This document shows, one piece after another, positions 24,801 through 35,586 of a DNA stretch of 64,000 nt. How positions within the stretch are numbered: position 1 is the first letter of the stretch; every line of letters begins with the position of its first letter. The notes under the pieces were generated by a model that saw nothing but the letters and a program-made list of their open reading frames with translations, ran no database searches and was not told the origin of the DNA. The stretch is taken from contig CAJHZI010000517.1 in NCBI GenBank assembly GCA_905160935.1, positions 847,501 to 911,500 of the forward strand, in the 5' to 3' direction. This DNA is from Enchytraeus crypticus (taxonomy: Eukaryota; Annelida; Clitellata; Enchytraeida; Enchytraeidae). Made by a program: the position numbers and the translations under genes.

Positions 24801-25873
24801 GTTTACTTATTGTACTCATTCTTCCGTCAGCAAGATTTTGTAGAAATTCAGATGGAGAAATATCTCTAAATTATTTGGTTATATTTTATTAAATTAATAT
24901 CTTTAATATACTATTTAAAATGGTTGGGCTTAATCAAAGACCTTTCAATAGTACTTAGTCTGAAGGAATCCGAGGTTTTAATGTAAAAACTCTTCCAACA
25001 AATTAATGAACTGTACTTAATCATCATCATCTTCCCTTGAATCCAAGTTTAACCGGGATTCTATTTTCTGTACTTAATATTTACTTATACACCTTTTATT
25101 TTATGATAACAATTTTAGCTCTCCCATGATCTCAATTTTTAATCCAAGTTGAATATGACACATTGATCGTTACCAAGTAAGTCAAATTTGAGGACTAAAC
25201 AAAATATTCCTACTGTTGAACATTTTCCCAGTTCTATCTCACTAATGTCTATCAATAACTCCCCCCCCCATTGACTCTAAACGTTGCACTAGTCATAAAG
25301 GGAATGAACTACTCTCAGTCTCATTCTAATCTCTGACGACATGTGCAGTTTACGTTTGATCTATCCCCTAGTCGTCCGGACACAACACGGATATGCCACA
25401 GGACTTAAATGTAATAGCTTACCAGACCAAAAATAACTTTTATTTTTGAAATGAAGAAAAATTTCTGAAGTGATTGTTCATTGGATTCTCCATTATCTGC
25501 GCCAGTTAATCTTAACAAATGCATTGCACTGACTTGTGTTTAATCTAAAGCTTCCCCCGTGCGAAAATTAATGACATAGAAATACTAACTTTATAGCAGT
25601 AACTTTGGGAGTTCTCTGAGAGATACTTACCGGTCGAATTCCACTATATCAATGCTGCGGAACCAGCCTGTGTGGGCGTCCCTGTATACTTTGTTTATCT
25701 GAAACACTCGTCATTAACGGTAATTACAGTATTCAACTCGAGATCATCAGGATATTTGTGTACGAATATCCTGCATATATATAATTAATGTATAATTATA
25801 ATTAATTATTATGATTACCTTGAGTAAATGCTAAGTCAAGATATGTGTATTTTCATTTGTCTATTGATATATC

Positions 25874-25935
<62 letters not shown>

Positions 25936-28238
25936 TATATATATATACATATAAGTATATTATATATAATAATATTTTATGTTTTATATTTTATAGTTAT
26001 TGTTATTTATATATTTCATTTATATATTTATTTTATTTATATATTTTATATTTATAATTATATATATTTTATATTTTTTTATTTTATATATTTTACATAT
26101 ATATATATAATACATTTATATATTTTGAGCTCGTTTCTTTTTGCAAATTGTTTTGGGTGAATTGATCTGTAGTGATGTGTGCTGTGAGGACGTCCATGAC
26201 ACCATCCATGGATGAGGAAATGAATATTATACATGTATTATGATTATTATTATTATAATTATAACATTAGGCCTATGAGATGATATTTTGCGGTTCCATT
26301 ATGATATGATTCTTTGCGGTTTGGATATGTGTAAGCCTAATTCTGTTTTCTTTTGAAATGATATGCTTATGTTAAAGTTGGTAGCTGGTGTTACGATGAT
26401 AAATTAATTCAAATTAAGTTGTGTTAGCTAAGTTTAATGTTGGTCATAAACAAGCAAGTGTGCTTCTTGGCCCAGTATTAATATATTATTGACATGCATA
26501 TTGTAACGAACGGGGTTTGCTTGCGTTGCTGGCGTGGCCTCGCGTGTTACATCGAGGGGAACGTATTTCTCTCACACTCGCTATTGGGTCCTGGGAACCC
26601 GTGACATCCGGTTTGGCGGCCCGGCTCAAATCGGGAGTGGGGACTCACTCTATGTTGTCACTCTGTTGAAGGATGCTGTGGTGGACCGACAGTGATTCGA
26701 GACAGCAGCTTATTCATTGAATGATCTATTTCAGGAACCGCTTGTCATGAGGTACCGAGCTGCTGTGTCTCGAATAGCCTGTCTTCGTTCAACCTCTATC
26801 TGTTAGTTCAAGGGCTAACACCTTGCTTCTTTTGTAGATTCTCTTCTGTAATGTGATTCTCGGGACGAAGTGATATGGTGACCCGAATCGCGAGTAGTCG
26901 CGTACTCTAAGTCTGCTATATTTAGGCGATGACGGTTGAGTATCTGCCAAGCTTTTTAGTTTAATGTATTTTATAGGAACATAGTGTATAAAACATTTTC
27001 TCCGACTATAAAAACTGGAAGAACTTAATAAAGATAATAAATAATCGCATTCAAGTGAAAGCGGAAATGATATTGAGCAAGACATAATTTGGTTTTAGGA
27101 AAGGCTACAGCAAATGAGATGCCAAAGGAGTGATGCGGGTCCTATGTGACCGAAGTTTAGAATATAGGAATGAACTCTTTTTGTTTTTTTATTTTGAGAA
27201 TGACTTAAACAGGACTGATTGGATAACGATGCTCGATATCTTGAGAAGAAACGGCATTGATTGGAGTGGAGAGATAGAAGGTTAATTCTAAATTTGTACA
27301 TGAATCAGAGAGCTGAAATAAATAGACAACGAGAATATTCAAAAAATGTGAAATAGGACTGAGAGTACGACAATGTTGTAGCATTTTCCCGCAATTTTTT
27401 AACATTGACGCAGAAGCAATGATGAAAGAGGCCATGGAAGATATTGAAGAGGGAATAAAAGTAGGAAGTGCACTTTTACAGAATGTGAGATTTTCAGATG
27501 GTCAAGGAGTGATATCAGGAAATGAAAATGGACTTCAGAAGATAGTGATAAGTCTGAACGATACTGCATTGAAAGAGAGTATGAAGCTTAACATCAAAAA
27601 GTCAAACATGATGAGAGTGTTCCAGTAAAGAGGTAAAATCGATATCACAATAAATAGTACTAGCTTGTAATAAGTCATAAGTTTCAAATATCTTGCTCAC
27701 AACACCATTACAGACGAAAGAAAATGCGAGACTGATATTTCTAGTATATAGGATTGCAGAAGCAAAACCGACCTTAGACAATAGAAATTAATTCCTAAAA
27801 AAATCTAAAGAAAACCACAATGATAAAGGTAGTGAAAAAGTCGGTATGGACTACACCATTTATTTTATGGATGTGAAACATGATCATTATGGAAAGAAGA
27901 TTTCAGGTAAATGTAATTAGAGGAGTTGGAAATGTAGATATGCAGAAGAACTGAAAAGATTAGCTGGATCCAAAAATGAAGAAGTCTTGAAGAGAGTGGA
28001 TACAGATAGACAGTTGATAAATGCTATATGAAATAGAAATAAGAATTGGATAGGACGCATTCTAAGGGGAGGCCGCTTACTAGAGGAGGCCATAGGAAGT
28101 AGAATGGAACGAAAGAGAAACCGAGATTAGGAATGTTAGATAATGATAATTTAAACACGTGTATGTGGACATAAAGAGGAATACGAAAGACATAGTAGAG
28201 TGGGGGCGTTATGTATCATGGCCTGCCAGGCATAGCTC

Positions 28239-28278
<40 letters not shown>

Positions 28279-31200
28279 GAGAAATCATGCGATAATTAAT
28301 TAGTCATAGGTTTACAGATTCTACTTTGTCACAGATGGCTAATGCTGCCTATTGGTATCTAATTAGAATAAATACTAAAATCTAGTCCAGTACTGCTTTA
28401 GTGTTAATATGTTCTTAGAATTTCTTAAAGTACTTTTTGCTATGATTGAGCACGTATATTCTAAGCCGTCTTCCCGTTTTACACATTTTGAAATTACCAC
28501 CGATTCGAGTAAAATCTCTCAAATAAATTTAAAATTCCCTGTCACCTCATCCAACTCCAAACCAGTTTAACCCACATCTCGGTGCATCCACACCCCCACT
28601 CGGCTTCTACAAAATACATGCGGTTGATCCCTGTTCAGATTTCTTGAACCCAGTATATTATAATATATAATACCTTTATTTTTGATAATGGAATTTTCTT
28701 AATAAGAAGCACAAATTGCAGAAGCAGATGTTTTCACAATAATTGCCTTCAGTTTTTCAATCGGATATGTTTAGACAAGTCACGGTAGAACGAAATCTTC
28801 AACACTGATTGATAAGTTGTTCGCTATTGTTAATTATTCATACTTTATCATATTGATAAAACCAAGCTCAAGCATTATTTTTATTGCAAAAATGAGTTGC
28901 TATTTTCAACTTACCTAAGTACATGTAGTTATTAAGTTTGCGAAAATCCCGTTAAAATGCGTACTGTCATTTTTGCTGTAGCTATGCTATATACTGTATA
29001 ATAATTTAGATTTGAACATTTTATTTTATGGTTTATAGTCAATAAATTCTAAGCATATGTGTCCCTATTCCAAATCAGTGAACTTAATTTAAAGTAATCC
29101 TACCTTGTCAAAGGCATCGTTGCGAAGGTTCTGATAGTCGTCACTCTCTTTGTCTTCAAACTTATCCTTCCACGACAATTTCAAGAGTAGAGAAAAGTTA
29201 ACATTAATGAATGCCAGATCTGTTCAACATCATATATAATATCACAAGATGGTAGTTAAGATATTATCATATCGATATATCAATATCGATATATGAGGAA
29301 GTCCTGGAGAGAGTTGGCACAGATAGACAGTTGATAAATGTATTAAGAAATAGTAAGAAGAGATGGATAGGACACATTCTAAGGGGGAAGGTCTATTAAA
29401 AGAGGTCATAGAAGGTAGAATGGAAGGAAAAAGAGGCAGGGGCAGGCCGAGATTAGGTTTGTTAGATGATTTAAAGACCCACTCATATGTGGAAATGAAG
29501 AGGAAGGCGGAAGACAGAGAAGAGTGGAGGCGTTATGTACCATGGACCTGCCAGTAGGCAGTGCACTAAGAGAGAGATATTCAATAGAGTTTTGCATTAG
29601 CCCTAAAAGTAATCCAAGTCAATAGAGTTAAGAAATTAAAAGCGAAAATCGAAAAACCAAATGAAGTTAAAAAATCATAAAGGAAGCCCCAATAAAAAAT
29701 TCTAAGTAAATCCTCTAACAAATAATCTGAATTGAAAGCTGCTTTGTTTATTGTAGTTTATTGTTGGTGTAGTTCTACAAATATAAGTCCCTATAAGTCT
29801 AGTCCTTGAGTTGTTTAATTTAATTTAATATTATTTCATCATCATCATCTTAAGTACTAGTTTAACTAGGGTCGGGATACGAATAGACTTATTATATTAT
29901 TATTATTATTACTATTATTGATATTATTTAAGACGTTAATTTTTATTCCCTATAACTCGGTAATCTCAGTTACGGGTAACAGCTGTAATATCGCTACAAA
30001 TTCTAAATTTCTAAAATATTTTTTATAAAACAATACCAGCTGCTCTCATCTTAAATTACAGTATATAAATGTCATGGAATACAATTAGAAATAGTTAATT
30101 TGTTTAGCTTTTCCACATAGGCTATTGTGTTTTGCTCATTACAGCTGTATATAAGCATAGGCCTAAATACATATAAATATAGATAGGCCTACATAGTATA
30201 CAGTTCTCCCGTGTTGTGCTTGTGTGTGGTTCTACCACTGCAGAATAGGACAACCCAAACAATCTGCTGCGTGTAGTGAAGTGGGGACTAAGACAGTAGC
30301 TGAGGATGGCAAGAGGGGACCCACCTCACCTTAAATATTTCCCCCAGTATTAAATGGTAATTAATCCATCTAACTGAGGCAGGAAACGGGAAACCACCTC
30401 AGAAGCAATACATTTCCCAAGCTCTAGGCAACATAAGGTATGGACTTTGTGAAGGGATTAATTTGTTGATCTAAGGAGTACTCTTATGGAACGAGAAAGC
30501 AGCCTTTGAGTATGAATATGAACCTTGAACCTGCCACTTGGCAGTGCGCTGAAGAGAGAGAAAGAGAAAGAGCGAGAGAGAGAGAGAAAGAGAGTATTTC
30601 TATATAGCATAAATTGTACATTCATACTGTATAACATTTTTTGTAACCTCAAGCTGTTCTACATGCAACAAACAGTAAACAGTATTTTGATCTATTGCTT
30701 GTATTAGAGTCATTGACTGATCAAATCTCTTCGCATTGACTTTTCAGCTTTGTGGTCCAGGCACATATGCGCTAAATATCCGGAGTTTTACGGGATAAAA
30801 ATACGTCTCGGATTTCAAATATACCAATAATGAAAATGATAGATAAATGCACTAAATATTCGCAGTAAATATCAAGAGTTCTAAGGGCCAGAACTACGTC
30901 TCAGAGATAAACTATAATATGTTCACAATTACAAAGGTCTGTTGCAATGTCTGTTTGCGTATACTCTTTCAGTGAAGATTCGGCTAAGATTTGAACCGAT
31001 GTCTTCCTGCAGAACATTTAAGTTTGCAATGAGCTCGTCCATCTAACGTTACGTGTAAGTAGTTTGATATGCACTTTGTACGTTACGTGTAAGTAGTTTG
31101 ATATACACTTTGATTAGACTACCTACAAGCAGAAATAAATTGCGTTAGGTTCAGCACAGCTGGAGGTTAGGAAAGTCTATTGATGAAGGACGCTATTTAA

Positions 31201-34200
31201 CCAGTTTGGAAATATATCGAGGTACTTTAATAAGTTTACGTCAGTGTTCTTGAATTATGTGCTTTGAGTGGCAATTTGGACATCTTGAAAAATTCAGATT
31301 CTTTGTAATTCTTCCGTGGAATGGAAGAAATAGCAGCTCAATATTCTTTAACAAAATTGAATTTACGCCTTTATTGTATTAAAAACTCATAATAATTATA
31401 CTTACCAAGACTATAGTATAATTTAGTATAGGCCTAATGTAATATAATTGTTAGAAATATGAAATTTGCTTTAAAGATGCGGTTGTAAGAAATTTCCTTA
31501 AACATTATGAGATGATTTTTTGCGGTTTGGAAATGTGTAGCCCTGGCTCTGTTTTCTTTATCAAGCAAGCAGTTAATTCCACTTACAGCTAATCATGCAA
31601 TTATCTTCGGACGTACTACTACCATCTGGTGATTAACTTTTTGTCTTTTATCTTTTTCACAGAGCGATGAAATAAGAAAACTTGCAGGTGTTAATATTAC
31701 TGGCTGGAGCCAGTGGCGATGTCGGTAAGATACTCAACCGCGGATCGGTATATGCGGGGTTTAAATCCTGGGTCGCCCGTCACTGACATCGCTTGCAAGT
31801 GAGGAAACTGATATTAATATTAGTTTTTACCAGCTTTTACTATACGGAAATTCCCTAACCCGGAACAGGTAAAGTCCCCGGTGGTCTTGTCGATGTTGTG
31901 GGAACTTCTGTCGACTGTGTTGTCACGATCTGCGTGGGTGCAGTAGAGGACTCTGAAACATAACAAAGTATCACTGAACGAGCTAGAGCAAAGCTAGTAT
32001 TATTGCAATTAGAAAATATATAAAAGCATTCATGACTGTATTTAACGTCAGAATTCTTAACTGAAGATGATATTATGATGGAATATACACCATGTAGATA
32101 GAGCATAATGCAATATGCATCATATAGGTAGAGCTTCATATACTATATGCAGAATGGTTTGTTATATAACGAACACATCGACGTTATATTTATTGAACTA
32201 AATTTGAAAGATTTAGATCAGTTGTTAAAAAATCTAATATTGTAAGAGAAAAGTAAGGAGATAAACCCTTAATTCAAGTGCAATGTGTACAATATATTTG
32301 ACCAGTAATGTATTATATTTCAAAATGCAGTCTTTTAATTAATTCCGAACCGATTAGAACGAGTGCACTTGCTTCATAAGCTACTCTATTTCATAGACTA
32401 CTCGTATATATTTATAGGTGTCATATGTTATGAAGTTATTATAATAGTTACACAGTTATGTAGCTATAGTTTATTATTGTCTTGTCTTATTTATGTATGC
32501 TATTAAATAATGACTAAAATAAATAAATATTGTATAATTTCTAAGATTCTATGTATCAACATTCATCTTGAAATGCTTTTCTAATCCTTGGGAATTACTG
32601 GAGATTACGGACACAACCCGTGCTGTGTCTGGGTCACTGAAGAATAGACAATCGCAAACTGTCGTGAGAGGCGACCGAACAAGAACTTAGGAAGGCAAAA
32701 GGAAACTACCACAGAAGCCATATTATTATTATGCTAAAGGCTACATTGGGGAAAACGTAGCCTTATGAATTAACTCGCTAATTGATCCAGTGCTCTACGT
32801 TGTGCTTGTAAACATAATTTGCGCAGGAATATGAGTTTAGGACACGACACCAGGTAGAAAAATTGAGAAAGTGAAAGAGAGAGAGAGAATTGCTTTTTGT
32901 TAATTCACTTCATACTTATGTGATTCAAAGTAGTGATATGGTTACTTGATGTTGTTATTACACTAAGTCTCTCTTCTATTGAACTTTTAAGTGTTAATAT
33001 TTTATCTCACGCGCCGTCATACCATTTTCCTTTTGTATTCACTTATAATCATGTTAAGCCAGATACTATTAAAAATTCATCTACTGTTTCATTTAGGTGT
33101 GTTACTAAAATTGATCCTGATCTCTTTTGTTCTGATCTTGAAAACTCGACTTTGATCATGTCTCCTTCTAATGATCTTGATGAATTAGTAAAACAGTTTA
33201 ACACTACTCTTTCATCTCTACTTGATAAGAATGCACCTCTAACTATCAAGAAGCTTAAGAAATCTAATCCTTGGTACACCTCTGATCTGAGAAATCTAAA
33301 GGCTGCATGCTGTAGAACTGAAAACAAATGGCGTCATACCCATTCCGATTTTTAGAAAACTGTTTCTAATTTGCAACATAAGATTTATCGTACTACTATT
33401 GCTAATGCTAAGAGAGAGTACTACTCCTCTTTGGTCAGTAAGGCTGTGAATGTCAAGAGATTATGGAAAACTGTTAATGATCTTTTACATAGATCTAATT
33501 CTCCTTCTCTTTCTTCTACTCTTTTTGAGTCACTTCCTGAACAATTTTCCACTTACTTTGTGTGATAAGATAAGCAATCTTAGAGCATCTATCTCTCCAG
33601 CTCCTAACTCTACTCCTTATACTCCAATAGAGACTCATTCTAAGGATGAGCTTTCTAATTTCACTCCAGTTACAATTGAAGAGATTACTAAATTAGTTTT
33701 AGACTCTCCAGCCAAACACTGTGACTTGGACCCTATCTCAGCCTCTCTTTTAAAGAAGTGTATTCACATACTTGCTCCAGTATTAACATTGATTGTTAAT
33801 CTCTTTCTCTCTCTACTGGCATATTTCCTTGCGCTTTAAAGATTGCAGTTATTACTCCATGGCTTAAAAAGCCCACACTGGATAAGGAATCATTGTCAAA
33901 TTACAGGCCTATATCTACACTGTCATACATATCTAAACTCACTGAAAGAATTGTTCTTCTGAGGCTTTCTACTCATCTCTCTTACAATGACATATTTAAT
34001 AAGCATCAAGCTGCTTATACTAAGCAGCGTTCAACTGAAACGGTGCTTCTATCTGTGTGCAATTCTATTGTTAATGCCATGTGCACACAACGCTTAACTG
34101 GATTATATATGCCTGATCTTGCAGCCGCTTTTGATACCATTGATCACAATATTCTTCTGGAACGTCTTTCTTCCTGGTTCGGTATTCGTGGGATTGTTCT

Positions 34201-35544
34201 TGATTGGTTCTCCTAATATCTGGTGGATGGTTCTTTTAGTGTGAAAGTGATGGAGTACATCTCTTCGCCTTCCCATTTAAAGTATGGTGTGCCTCAAGGC
34301 TCCGTTCTTGGTCCTATCCTTTTCAACCTCTATACAACACCCTTAAGCTCACTAATCACATCTCATTCTATTGATCATGAACTATATGCTTATGATACTC
34401 AAATGTACACTTGTTTCACCCCTAAATTCTACTCTGATGCTGAAACCCTACTACAACAAAGTTTTCAGTCTATATCCTCTTGGATGTCTGCTAATTTTTT
34501 GGCACTTAATCCATCTAAGACTGAATTCTTGTTGGTTGGGACACCTCAACAGCTTTTGAAGCTGAATGGGAAAACTCTTTCGTTATCTTCGCGTATTACC
34601 AATTCTTCTGTGAGAAATCTCAGTGTTATCCTTGATAAACACCTAACCTTCCACGAACACATAACTAAAACTTCACAAGCATGTTTCTTTCATATCCGAG
34701 CTCTTCGTCGACTACGTCCATATTTGTCACGTGAAACAGCCACTACAATTGGTGCTGCTGTTGTGCAATCGAAATTGGACTACTGCAATTCCCTGTTTCT
34801 AAATCTCCCTGGCTGTGAGATAAATCGATTACAGTTTGGTCAGAATTCTCTTGCGCGAGCAATTTGTTTGCAGTTCCAAGTACTCACATGTTACGCCCAT
34901 TTTGAAGTCTTTGCGCTGGCTAAAGATTAAAGAGCGCATTATTTACAAAACAGCTTCGTTAACCTATAAGTCCATCACCATCCCTGGACAAACTTGCATG
35001 TCTCACTTGATTAAAGTGATGCAGCGCGCTGTTACTCGGTCTTCTAAATTAATTACTCTTGTGAGACCTAGCTTACCTTCGCGCTCTACGCTATCTAATC
35101 GTTCTTTCCAGCATGCTGCACCGCAGATCTGGAATTCTCTTCCATCCAATCTTCGGAAATCTTCATTTGAAGCACATCGGCCTTTGCTTTCCTATGAGCA
35201 GTTCCATAAGCAGTTGAAGACCTATCTTTTCCATCTCTCTTTTCCATCCAGCGTCAAAGAGCAGCGACCTGCGCCTAAGCCTCCTTTTCTTTAATTCCCT
35301 TTACTTTGGACAATTATCTGGATTTTGGAATTTGCACCGTTTTTGGACCTTCTTTTTGCTCGCCAGCTTGATTTTGTATCAATAGTGCTGGATGTTGTCA
35401 TTGATGATGACTGTTGCACTCTATTTGTTATTGTTGTTGTTGTTGACGTTACAAGGGACAAAAGTTTCAGTGTACTGTGAGATTGAGAACTCTTGAGACA
35501 GTAAAACAAACGGGCCTCAGGCTCGCTTATTAATTGAACAAAGA

Positions 35545-35586
<42 letters not shown>

